Of a DNA stretch of 13,559 bases, positions 5,144 through 12,847 are shown one piece after another (within the stretch, counting starts at the first letter, position 1; every line of letters begins with the position of its first letter). The notes under the pieces were generated by a model. The model was not told where the DNA came from. It ran no database searches and saw only the letters and a program-made list of their open reading frames with translations. This stretch comes from Phycisphaerae bacterium (GTDB lineage: Bacteria; Planctomycetota; Phycisphaerae; WQYP01). The stretch spans positions 1-13,559 of the forward strand of contig JABEVA010000229.1 in the NCBI GenBank assembly GCA_013044065.1. Reading direction: 5' to 3'. A program made the translations under genes and the position numbers.

Positions 5144-7381
5144 CTACTCCACACGAGAGAGCAATACTGTGCGGCTGCGGATACCCGACTTCACATATAT
5201 ATACTGGTGGTCGCCCGGCAGACCCAGGGTCATTAATTGCGCGCCGGATAGCCGGAGCAACTCACGCTCCGAAGCATCGCTGATACGATACATTGCGTCA
5301 GGAACCAAGCCATGCAACGGGTGACACGGCACCTGATGGCCCAAAAGTGAATGTACCACCACCAGCGAATAAACACTCTGCGAACCATCCGGCAAAACCA
5401 TTTGCCAGGCGCTGGCCCCGTGATCGCGGGCGGTAGCCAGGCGATGCAGCCGGCCTTGCTCGATAATCGGACGAATTTTGCGGTAAAAGGCGATGTTGCG
5501 GCGATAGGTATCCAATTCTTCTGCGGATAGACGATCCAAATTGGTTCCAATACCCAGAACGCCCCGCATGGCGGTATCAAATCTGACCTCCAGCGGCAGC
5601 ACCCGACCCGTCTGGTGATTGTGTTCATGCGTGACCAAAGATTCCATCACCCCGGGCGGATAAAATAATGAAAACCCATCTTGGATGTAAACGCGATCGA
5701 GGGCATCGGTATTGTCGCTGGTCCACACCTGTTCCACGCGGCCCAACATACCTAAATCCACCCGCCCTCCCCCACCGGAACACGATTGAATTTCCAGCCG
5801 GGGATGGTTTTTACGAAGTTGATCCATAATGTTGTAAACACCCGCGACGTGGCGAAACCAAATTTCCTGCCCGGCCACACTGCCCGGCTCAGTGGCATGA
5901 CGATTCATATCCCACTTGAAGAACGTGATGTCGTACTCCTGAAGCAAGGCATCCAGCATGGTGTGAACATGGCGCACGACTTCGGGGCGGCCAAAGTCGA
6001 GAATCAATTGCTGCCGCAGTTGGGTACGTGGGCGGGTGGGAAAATGCAGCACCCAATCAGGGTGGGCCCGGTACAGATCGGAATTGGGATTGACCATCTC
6101 CGGTTCCACCCAAAGGCCGAACCTCATACCCAACTTTTTGACTTCCTCAATAAGAGGATTTAAGCCATCCGGGAAAATGGCCTTGTCCACCACCCAATCG
6201 CCCAGGCCGGCATGGTCCGAGCGACGCCCCTTGAACCAACCATCATCCACACAAAACAGTTCCACCCCAATGGCAGCGGCGATGCGGGCCAACCGCACCT
6301 GACTTTCAACTGTCATATCAAAATATACCGCCTCCCAACTGTTATAAAGCACCGGACGGGATGAAGTATGCACCGGCACAGGTAGAACGTAATCGTGTGT
6401 GAAACGGTGCAAGCGGTGACTTGCACCGCCAAAGCCATCATCCGCCACTCCGAAAACGAATGCCGGGGTGGTATGGGTTTGGCCCGGAGCAAGGTGCAAA
6501 GCGAAATCATCAGTCTCATAGCCACCATGGATACGGATGGGGTCGGTCGGCAGCGCTTCAAAACGCAGGGACCAGTTGCCGGAGTAAGCCAGTGCGCCAA
6601 AATAGGTAGGACCGCCAGCCGGAGTGGCCAGGCCACGGGGTTGGACGAAAAAGGCGGGGTTGATACTGTGGCCGGTGTTGAGGCCCTGTTGCTTGAGCAC
6701 CGTCGATCCCTGATGCAGCGATTGGGTCACGGGAATGAATTCCCTGGCCCAGGAACCGGCGGTGTGGGTGAGGTCGTATTCGCCCAACGGCAGATGGATG
6801 GTGGCAAACGCGAGTGATTCAATCGCCACCGGCGTCGCGGTGCGGTTTTCCAACTGCACCCAGCGTTCAATGATATCGCACTCCGGCGTCAGGCGATAAA
6901 ACAGGCGCACGCAAAAATCAAAGCCAATGTCTTGCATATCCAGGATCAGGGTTTGCCGGAGCGTGGCCTGTTTGCGTACCGGCCGACCATGGACGGGCGA
7001 AAACCCTGGTGCGGCATCCGTACGAATCTCATGGCCACGATAGCGCAGGCGTAGATCGCGGATGGGATCAATGGCACCGTCCCGAGCGGAAAGAGGGATC
7101 CCGACGGCCGGAAATGCCGCCTTGAGAGCCACATCGTGATACGAAATCTCGCCAAAGGTTGGAAATTCCCATAAACGGGTTTGATTTTCCCACGAGGAAA
7201 AGTCCGCTTCGGGGTACTCATCCAGCCGCGACAACCGCAGAGGTTGGACCGCCGGGTCGGCGGGGGCGAATTTCACGTGCACCAATTGACCATCGGGAAG
7301 TATTCTCATGGCATAAAAAGACCACTGCGTACGGAGTACGAAAAGTTTCTCCTGCGGATCAAACGTAATAGCTTCGGTCAT
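5144..7381 (-). CDS. Alpha-galactosidase, glycoside hydrolase family 36
   Basis: Hydrolyses terminal alpha-1,6-linked galactose from melibiose, raffinose-type sugars or galactomannan fragments by a retaining mechanism. The 745 aa length is typical for full-length bacterial GH36. Motifs run in order: YNSWEA (346-351), DDGWF (379-383), GLWVEPEM (422-429), the nucleophile Asp491 in FFKWDMN, CSGGGGR (534-540), and the acid/base Asp556 in WTSDNTD. An N-terminal beta-sandwich domain precedes the barrel. No signal peptide is seen, so it acts in the cytoplasm on imported oligosaccharides. The ATG is preceded by AGGA that overlaps the TAG stop of the upstream oxidase gene (9-base gap), so it is co-transcribed and probably translationally coupled with the oxidase operon, an odd partner. 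No sugar transporter or regulator is adjacent. Confidence 0.93.
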   Translation of the reverse strand: MTEAITFDPQEKLFVLRTQWSFYAMRILPDGQLVHVKFAPADPAVQPLRLSRLDEYPEADFSSWENQTRLWEFPTFGEISYHDVALKAAFPAVGIPLSARDGAIDPIRDLRLRYRGHEIRTDAAPGFSPVHGRPVRKQATLRQTLILDMQDIGFDFCVRLFYRLTPECDIIERWVQLENRTATPVAIESLAFATIHLPLGEYDLTHTAGSWAREFIPVTQSLHQGSTVLKQQGLNTGHSINPAFFVQPRGLATPAGGPTYFGALAYSGNWSLRFEALPTDPIRIHGGYETDDFALHLAPGQTHTTPAFVFGVADDGFGGASHRLHRFTHDYVLPVPVHTSSRPVLYNSWEAVYFDMTVESQVRLARIAAAIGVELFCVDDGWFKGRRSDHAGLGDWVVDKAIFPDGLNPLIEEVKKLGMRFGLWVEPEMVNPNSDLYRAHPDWVLHFPTRPRTQLRQQLILDFGRPEVVRHVHTMLDALLQEYDITFFKWDMNRHATEPGSVAGQEIWFRHVAGVYNIMDQLRKNHPRLEIQSCSGGGGRVDLGMLGRVEQVWTSDNTDALDRVYIQDGFSLFYPPGVMESLVTHEHNHQTGRVLPLEVRFDTAMRGVLGIGTNLDRLSAEELDTYRRNIAFYRKIRPIIEQGRLHRLATARDHGASAWQMVLPDGSQSVYSLVVVHSLLGHQVPCHPLHGLVPDAMYRISDASERELLRLSGAQLMTLGLPGDHQYIYVKSGIRSRTVLLSRVE

Positions 7382-7390
7382 GGTCTTATC

Positions 7391-8074
7391 CTAAAACGTG
7401 GCCAACAGAACCACAAAAATCACCAGCCAGACAACATCCAGAAAGTGCCAGTAAATGCTGCAATACCTTACACCAGGATAATAATTTCTCGAATAAACCC
7501 CATTGATGGCCCGCTGCAGCACCACACCCAGCGGAATCAGGCCACCGATTACGTGCAGAGCATGCAAAGCCGTAAACACGTAAAAAGCGGCGATTAACAC
7601 ATGGGTCTGAACCACCGGCGTCAGCCCGGGAGCCAAGCCACCGGTATTGCGTATGCCGACCCGCGCCATGGCGATATTGGAGAGCTGCAAGCTGTGGAAG
7701 ATGTCCACCGCGCTGATGGCCTGCAAAATCAAAAAAAGCAGGCCAAGACCGAACGTGGCCGCAAGATTCCGAGTCAATCGCGATTCCCGCCCGTGTTGTA
7801 TCGCCCTCAGCCCCGCGTGCATGGTGATGGAACTGATTAAAAGCACCGCTGTGCTCACCCAGAGTAGATTCGGAAGACGCAGGTGTGCAACCACGGGTGC
7901 CTGAGCGCGAATATACAAATAGCCTATCAGGCTCGAGGCAAAGAGAACCGAAAGAGAAAAGACCAGCAGGCCCACCCCCATCGCACCGGCCCCCGGCACG
8001 AATAACATCGGCTGACGCGAAGATCCGGCGGCGGCGTTTAAGGCGTGTGGAGGCAAGTCGATGTCGTCTGTCAT
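7391..8074 (-). CDS. Second, short cytochrome c oxidase subunit III-family protein
   Basis: Integral membrane protein of 227 aa with five predicted helices (about 30-55, 68-90, 103-125, 155-186, 205-226). The conserved HALHVIGG (171-178) and the C-terminal YWHFLDVVWLVIF (208-220) are the heme-copper oxidase subunit III signatures. Start choice: ATG 8074 has GGA nine bases upstream. An extended in-frame reading from 8293 would overlap the subunit IV gene and has a non-membrane Arg-rich stretch, so it is rejected. A gap of 85 bases separates it from the subunit IV gene, the largest but one in the operon. It is only distantly similar to the other subunit III encoded at 8608-9471. It may be an extra stabilising subunit; whether it replaces or joins the first is unknown. 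Confidence 0.85.
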   Translation of the reverse strand: MTDDIDLPPHALNAAAGSSRQPMLFVPGAGAMGVGLLVFSLSVLFASSLIGYLYIRAQAPVVAHLRLPNLLWVSTAVLLISSITMHAGLRAIQHGRESRLTRNLAATFGLGLLFLILQAISAVDIFHSLQLSNIAMARVGIRNTGGLAPGLTPVVQTHVLIAAFYVFTALHALHVIGGLIPLGVVLQRAINGVYSRNYYPGVRYCSIYWHFLDVVWLVIFVVLLATF

Positions 8075-8090
8075 GTTGTGTTCCGACAAG

Positions 8091-8114
8091 CCATTGGTCC
8101 GGCCACAATGGACC
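8091..8114. repeat. Overlapping short inverted repeats before the second subunit III gene
   Basis: CCATTG (8091-8096) pairs with CAATGG (8106-8111). In a competing arrangement GGTCC (8096-8100) pairs with GGACC (8110-8114). They fall in the 85-base gap upstream of the ATG at 8074. Stems this short are weak and may be chance. Confidence 0.2.
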
Positions 8115-8159
8115 GCCCCCTTCCCAATACCGACCTCGCGAAGACCACAACCGGACTGA

Positions 8160-8570
8160 TTACGGCTTGGTCGCCGGCGAAGCAACGGTATTCGCCCGCT
8201 GCGCCGCCTGAACCATGGCCGGGGCCTGACCTGGAATGAGTTGCGATTTATATTGGAGGGTATCATGGGCGGAAAAGGTGATAAAAATCGCAATAAAAAT
8301 AATCACCAGAATCAACGCTGTAAGGTAAAAAGGATGGTCATAGCGCAAATGCATGAAATACATCGCGGCAACGATAGCCATAGCCGACGCAATGGCTAAA
8401 GATACCACCACACTAAATCCGTGCAGATGCACCTTATCGAGCACCAAATTCAGCAGCGTCAGGGCACACAAAACAACCCACACCGCCACCAAATTCCGTA
8501 TTGGCACAATTTGCGAATGGGATGGGGTCACCGGCCCGTTGCCATGAGCATGTTCTGCGTGATCCAACAA
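8160..8570 (-). CDS. Cytochrome c oxidase subunit IV (prokaryotic type)
   Basis: Small accessory membrane subunit of the heme-copper oxidase. The length is 136 aa from the chosen start, with three hydrophobic helices: NLVAVWVVLCALTLLNLVLD, a second around SLAIASAMAIVAAMYFMHL, and a third around LILVIIFIAIFITF. The motif MYFMHLRYD between helices 2 and 3 is characteristic of the COX4_pro family. Start choice: AAGGAG at 8584-8579 is eight bases before TTG 8570. The longer open frame from TTG 8594 has no ribosome binding site and would contain this one, so TTG 8570 is preferred (TTG 8567 is the alternative). The gene follows subunit III by 37 bases. A His-rich N-terminus (DHAEHAH) and an Ala/Pro tail are unremarkable. 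Confidence 0.85.
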   Translation of the reverse strand: MLDHAEHAHGNGPVTPSHSQIVPIRNLVAVWVVLCALTLLNLVLDKVHLHGFSVVVSLAIASAMAIVAAMYFMHLRYDHPFYLTALILVIIFIAIFITFSAHDTLQYKSQLIPGQAPAMVQAAQRANTVASPATKP

Positions 8571-8607
8571 AATCAAGTCTCCTTGAGGGTCCAACTGTAT
8601 TGCCCGC

Positions 8608-9471
8608 TTAGCGAATCAGATACAGCAAGGGGAACAAAAACATCCAAATCATATCCACCACGCCCCAATACAACCCGATAAAATCGACCGGCGCGTAATA
8701 GCAGGGGCCAAAATCATTGCGGATGGCCCGCACCAGCAGGTACGTAAGCAAAATAATGCCGACAATTACGTGAATGCTGTGCAACCCGGTCATTAGAAAA
8801 TAGATGCCAAAAAATATCTGCACATTGTTGGGTTGGCTGGCCACGGCCGCGACGGACACCGCCGGTGATTGCGCCAAAGCCGGACCGGCTGGACCAATCG
8901 CAGCCGGGGCTATGTTGGAATGCGCTACCAGGTACCCCTGATGTCCCAACGCATCAAGCTGGCTCCAACTTCCGCCGACGGCCTTGGGCTTTGCCACCAC
9001 CGTTTGCGTTGGTGACAAGTCTACGGCCGGGTGATAATTGGTGCCCCACATCAAATGCTGCTGATATTCTTCAAAATACTCATAGCCGTGGATAGCCAAA
9101 AACCCAAAACCTCCGGCAATGGTTAAAAGCAACGCAATAATCAAGCCGGTCCGCTTTCCCAACTGGGCACAGCGGATCGCCCACGCCATGGTAAACCCGC
9201 TGGTGACCAGCACCAAGGTACAAAACGCCCCCGAAACCGGATCCAAATAGCGCGAGGCATAGATAAATATTTGCGGATGCAACATGCGGTAAACGGCGTA
9301 GGCGCAAAACAGGCCACTGAAAAGGAGAAATTCCGTCCCCAAAAATAGCCACATCCCCAGTTTGCCGGAGTCAAATTGTTGCTGCGGTGTATCGAAATGA
9401 TGGGCCAAATGTCGGCCGGCCATTTCTTCCGGGCTGGAAAGCGTCAAGGTCGCGCTGGCGTTTTCACTCAT
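8608..9471 (-). CDS. ctaE: Cytochrome c oxidase subunit III
   Basis: Core membrane subunit III, 287 aa, with five clear helices (about 38-60, 81-100, 109-128, 217-248, 261-286). GKLGMWLFLGTEFLLFSGLF at 37-56 and the C-terminal FIGLYWGVVDMIWMFLFPLL are family hallmarks, as is TGLHSIHVIVG (228-238). HGYEYFEEY (128-136) ends helix 3. Odd feature: about 65 residues rich in Ala, Pro and Val (148-214) are inserted between helices 3 and 4, where the family normally has a short loop. Start ATG 9471 has GTGAG a few bases upstream. It lies 97 bases after coxA, a gap that contains a stem-loop. Confidence 0.92.
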   Translation of the reverse strand: MSENASATLTLSSPEEMAGRHLAHHFDTPQQQFDSGKLGMWLFLGTEFLLFSGLFCAYAVYRMLHPQIFIYASRYLDPVSGAFCTLVLVTSGFTMAWAIRCAQLGKRTGLIIALLLTIAGGFGFLAIHGYEYFEEYQQHLMWGTNYHPAVDLSPTQTVVAKPKAVGGSWSQLDALGHQGYLVAHSNIAPAAIGPAGPALAQSPAVSVAAVASQPNNVQIFFGIYFLMTGLHSIHVIVGIILLTYLLVRAIRNDFGPCYYAPVDFIGLYWGVVDMIWMFLFPLLYLIR

Positions 9472-9535
9472 CTTTTCTCACTTATCTGTCTGATCTTCAC
9501 TACGGGCCGTTTGGGCACCCAAAAATTCCGCTGAA

Positions 9536-9561
9536 GTCAGCCGCAAAATCTTCCGGCTGAC
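9536..9561 (-). other. Intercistronic stem-loop after coxA
   Basis: GTCAGCC (9536-9542) and GGCTGAC (9555-9561) form a perfect 7-bp stem with a 12-base loop, beginning eight bases after the coxA stop on the minus strand. Downstream on that strand comes TTCAGCGGAATTTTTGGG, so the T-run is about ten bases away: weak for a Rho-independent terminator. A partial terminator or a 3'-end stabiliser that sets coxA levels above coxC is plausible. Confidence 0.4.
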
Positions 9562-9568
9562 CCGCACC

Positions 9569-11281
9569 TCAATGCTCAACACCCGCGCCCGCTAAAGCCG
9601 GCACAGGATCAACATGCACAAATCCTCCCAACCGGCCATCATATTCCATATCGTCATAGTGATATGGCCCCTGGGTTACCACGGGCATCTCCTGGAAGTT
9701 GCCGGTGGTTGGCGGTGATGCCATCGACCAATCCAACGTGGAGGCACCCCAGGGATTGGCAGGCGCTTTTTTGCCGCGAACCAATGAATGAATCAGATAA
9801 CCCGCCATCAGCAGAAACGCCGCCAGTTGAATGTAAGCACCCACCGTGGAGGCGATCATGTATAGCTGATATTGGGGCAAATACGTGGCGTAACGCCGGG
9901 GCATTCCTTCGGCACCCACAATAAATTGGGGGAAAAACGTCAAATTGATGCCGATAAACAACATCACGCAGGTGATCCTGCCGAGCGTTTCGTTGTACAT
10001 CTTGCCAAACATCTTCGGCCACCAGTAATGCAAACCGCCGATGAATGCGATGATAGTTCCACCCATCATCACATAGTGAAAGTGGGCCACCACAAAGTAG
10101 GTATCATGGAGTACCACATTGGTGGCCAAAGCCCCCAGAATAACGCCGGTAAACCCACCGATGGTAAAAAGCACAATAAAGGACAGCGCGTAGAGCATCG
10201 GAGTGGAAAGCGAAATAGCTCCTTTGTACATGGTGGCCAGCCAGTTGAACACCTTTACGGCGGAAGGCACCGCCACAAAGAAGGTCATAAAGCTGAAAAT
10301 GGCATCCCATTCCGCCGATTGGCCATTGACAAACAGATGATGGCCCCATACCACAAAGCCAATCAGGGCAATGGCCAAAGAGCTCATCACGATAAATTTA
10401 TAGCCAAAAATGGGCTTGCGACTAAACACGGTGATGATTTCCCCGACGATACCCATGGCCGGCAAAATCATGATGTACACCGCCGGATGCGAATAAAACC
10501 AGAAAAAGTCCTGAAACAACACCGGATCTCCACCCAATGCCGAATTAAAAATTCCCACGCCCATCACCCGTTCCGCAACCAGAAGCAGCAGCGTAACGCC
10601 CAGCACCGGCGTAGCCGCCACCTGAATAATGGATGTGGCATACGAAGCCCAAACAAACATCGGCATCCGGAACCACTTCATTCCAGGGGCCCGCAGTTTG
10701 TGAATGGTGACAATAAAGTTAAGCCCGGTGAGAATGGAACTAAAGCCCAGCAGAAAGATCCCCAGCACCATCCATACCACATAGGTTTCCGTTTGAATGC
10801 TGAAAGGAGTATAAAAAGTCCAACCGGTATCCACCGCGCCCAGCAGCGTCGAGACCACCGCCATGATCGCGCCGGTTATATACAGGTAATAACTTAAAAG
10901 GTTGAGGCGAGGAAATGCCACATCCTTAGCCCCGAGCATCAAAGGCAACACGAAATTGCCCAAGGCTCCCGGCGGAATGGGAACCAAAACCATAAAAACC
11001 ATAATGATGCCGTGCAGAGTGAAGACCTGGTTATAATGCTTATAGGCCTCATAACTACCATGAAAAATCAGGCCGTTGGGTACCAGCAGTTGCGTGCGGA
11101 TGACCATGGCCAACATGCCGCCGATGAAAAACATCGTCAGGCCCGAGATCAAATACATCAGGCCGATGCGCTTATGGTCCAGCGTAAAAAGCCAGGACTT
11201 AATGCCCTTACCCTGATTGAGATAATTTCCACCGATCGGAGCATGCTCCCCGATGTGTTCGCTGATTTCCGCTGTGGTCAT
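9569..11281 (-). CDS. ctaD: Cytochrome c oxidase subunit I (A2-type heme-copper oxidase)
   Basis: Catalytic subunit that reduces O2 to water and pumps protons, 570 aa, twelve-helix core. Low-spin heme ligands are His90 (TLHGIIM) and His402. CuB ligands are His265, His314 and His315 (WGHHLFV), and the high-spin heme ligand is His400 (VVAHFHYVMMGG). Tyr269 is in position for the His-Tyr cross-link. D-channel entry residues Asn109, Asp120 and Asn127 and K-channel Lys343 are present. The A1 Glu of GHPEVY is replaced: the sequence reads YSHPAVY (263-269), the Tyr-Ser motif of A2-type oxidases such as Rhodothermus marinus caa3. Start ATG 11281 is preceded by AAGGA. It is 48 bases after coxB. Confidence 0.96.
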   Translation of the reverse strand: MTTAEISEHIGEHAPIGGNYLNQGKGIKSWLFTLDHKRIGLMYLISGLTMFFIGGMLAMVIRTQLLVPNGLIFHGSYEAYKHYNQVFTLHGIIMVFMVLVPIPPGALGNFVLPLMLGAKDVAFPRLNLLSYYLYITGAIMAVVSTLLGAVDTGWTFYTPFSIQTETYVVWMVLGIFLLGFSSILTGLNFIVTIHKLRAPGMKWFRMPMFVWASYATSIIQVAATPVLGVTLLLLVAERVMGVGIFNSALGGDPVLFQDFFWFYSHPAVYIMILPAMGIVGEIITVFSRKPIFGYKFIVMSSLAIALIGFVVWGHHLFVNGQSAEWDAIFSFMTFFVAVPSAVKVFNWLATMYKGAISLSTPMLYALSFIVLFTIGGFTGVILGALATNVVLHDTYFVVAHFHYVMMGGTIIAFIGGLHYWWPKMFGKMYNETLGRITCVMLFIGINLTFFPQFIVGAEGMPRRYATYLPQYQLYMIASTVGAYIQLAAFLLMAGYLIHSLVRGKKAPANPWGASTLDWSMASPPTTGNFQEMPVVTQGPYHYDDMEYDGRLGGFVHVDPVPALAGAGVEH

Positions 11282-11329
11282 GTCATGGTCCTTATCTTAC
11301 GAGTCATCCCGTCCATGGTTAATTACCAG

Positions 11330-12847
11330 CTATTTTTTTGTTCCTACGCCGGGCGGCCAGCTCGCTTTATTCGCATGGTCGCTTAGCGAATTCAGGTACC
11401 AGATTATAGCCTTTAGTTTTTTCTCGTGTGGATGCTTCGGTCCGCTAAGCATAGACCCGTAAGTCCCGGACATCACCCCGGCGGTGGCACCCTTCACCAG
11501 CAGCGTTCCGGGGTGCAGAATCATTTCCCGCAGATACTTGTAATCGGCCGTCACCACCTTGCCGGTGGTCAGCGTTACAGCAGACCCGGCCAGGTCCTTC
11601 CACGTCGGTCCAACCCCCGAAGCACCAGTTACAGAATGGCACCCGGTACAACCAAACGTCTGCACCAGCACCTTGCCCTTAGAGACAAACGGCAGCGCCG
11701 CCGCCGGCAGGCCGGAGGCCTTGACTGGTGCGGTTTTTGGCTTTGCCGACGGCTGAACCGTGGTGGATGATTTTCTCAATTCCGGAGGTAGGGATTGCTG
11801 ATTGGCGTATTTGCTCTTGGAATTAATATAGGCAATCAACGCATCGAGCGCCCGGCCATTGGGCGCAATTTTCTTAAGCTGGGCAGCGAAGGTATTGGGC
11901 ATAATGCCGCGGGGATAGCCCTTCACTTTTAAATGACCGGGATGCAGGATGGCGCTTTTCAGGTATTGATAGTTCGCCACCACAACTTGACCGTTGGTGT
12001 CGTGCACTTTGGAACCGGCCAGATTTTTCCAGGTCGGCCCCACGCCACCGGGAGCACCGGTCATGTTGTGGCAGGCTATGCAACCCAACGTAATATGCAA
12101 CTTCCGTCCCACCGCCGCCAAGGACAAAGTTTTACCATTTTGCTTCCAGATATCCGCAATGGCATGAACGCTTTTTTTAAATTGGGCATAGGGTTCCACA
12201 ATCACCCGTGCACGCATTTTGGAATGGCCGGAGCCGCAATACTCGGCACATTGCAACCACATCCGAGCGGATTTTTTGGCCTCAATCCACACCGTCATCA
12301 CCCGTCCCGGCACTACATCTTTTTGAATGCTTAACCGCGGAATCCAGAATCCGTGGAGAACATCTGAAGAAGTCATGTCCAAACGCACAGGTCGGCCCGC
12401 AGGCAAATAGAGTTTGTCGCTGATGCCCCCGTTGGGATAAACGAACGTCCAACTCCATTGTTTGGCCTGAACATCGATTTTATACGCACCGGAAGGCGGC
12501 GTATCCATATTCAGATAGTATTTGAACCCCAGCACAAACATGATCATGAGCAAAATCAAGGGAATAATCGACCAAGTGAGTTCCAACGCGGTATTGTGGG
12601 TGTGGCCATGATCTCCCACCTGATTTTTGGTTTTGGCATGATAGCGAATGCTGAAAAAGACCATCAGCACCACAATCAATACGGTGAAAAATACCGCCAC
12701 GCCCAAAATGAAATCCCACAAAAACTGTACGTCCGGACCCGTCACGGCATCGGAATGGGGTAAACCCCACGCCGCCAGCACGCCCGGCAATTTCAAGGTC
12801 GTCATCTGAATAATGTTGGCTGCGCCCGGCGCAAAATTGAAACTCAA
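11330..12847 (-). CDS. ctaC: Cytochrome c oxidase subunit II fused to two cytochrome c domains (caa3-type)
   Basis: Electron-entry subunit, 505 aa. Two membrane helices (about 43-66 and 91-110) are followed by a periplasmic cupredoxin domain with CuA ligands His165, Cys200, Glu202, Cys204, His208 and Met211 in CAEYCGSGHSKM. Behind it are two c-type heme domains: CIACH (256-260) with candidate axial Met316, and CTGCH (400-404) with candidate Met459, linked by a Pro/Lys/Ala-rich spacer (352-385). The usual caa3 enzyme has one such domain. The two domains look alike (VGPTWKxLAGS, YLKSAILHPG versus YLREMILHPG), so they arose by internal duplication. Start: TTG 12847 has GGGAG seven bases upstream and overlaps the SCO stop (TTGA), giving translational coupling; the internal ATG at 12805 lacks a ribosome binding site. 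Confidence 0.95.
   Translation of the reverse strand: MSFNFAPGAANIIQMTTLKLPGVLAAWGLPHSDAVTGPDVQFLWDFILGVAVFFTVLIVVLMVFFSIRYHAKTKNQVGDHGHTHNTALELTWSIIPLILLMIMFVLGFKYYLNMDTPPSGAYKIDVQAKQWSWTFVYPNGGISDKLYLPAGRPVRLDMTSSDVLHGFWIPRLSIQKDVVPGRVMTVWIEAKKSARMWLQCAEYCGSGHSKMRARVIVEPYAQFKKSVHAIADIWKQNGKTLSLAAVGRKLHITLGCIACHNMTGAPGGVGPTWKNLAGSKVHDTNGQVVVANYQYLKSAILHPGHLKVKGYPRGIMPNTFAAQLKKIAPNGRALDALIAYINSKSKYANQQSLPPELRKSSTTVQPSAKPKTAPVKASGLPAAALPFVSKGKVLVQTFGCTGCHSVTGASGVGPTWKDLAGSAVTLTTGKVVTADYKYLREMILHPGTLLVKGATAGVMSGTYGSMLSGPKHPHEKKLKAIIWYLNSLSDHANKASWPPGVGTKK

Noticed and set aside
8075..8293. Upstream extension of the short subunit III gene to 8293
   Set aside because: It overlaps the end of the subunit IV gene and adds an Arg-rich soluble stretch. 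ATG 8074 has a ribosome binding site.
9872..10897. 341-codon plus-strand frame opposite coxA
   Set aside because: It lies wholly antisense to a strongly conserved oxidase gene, is rich in His/Gln/Arg as expected of a shadow frame, and shows no domain.
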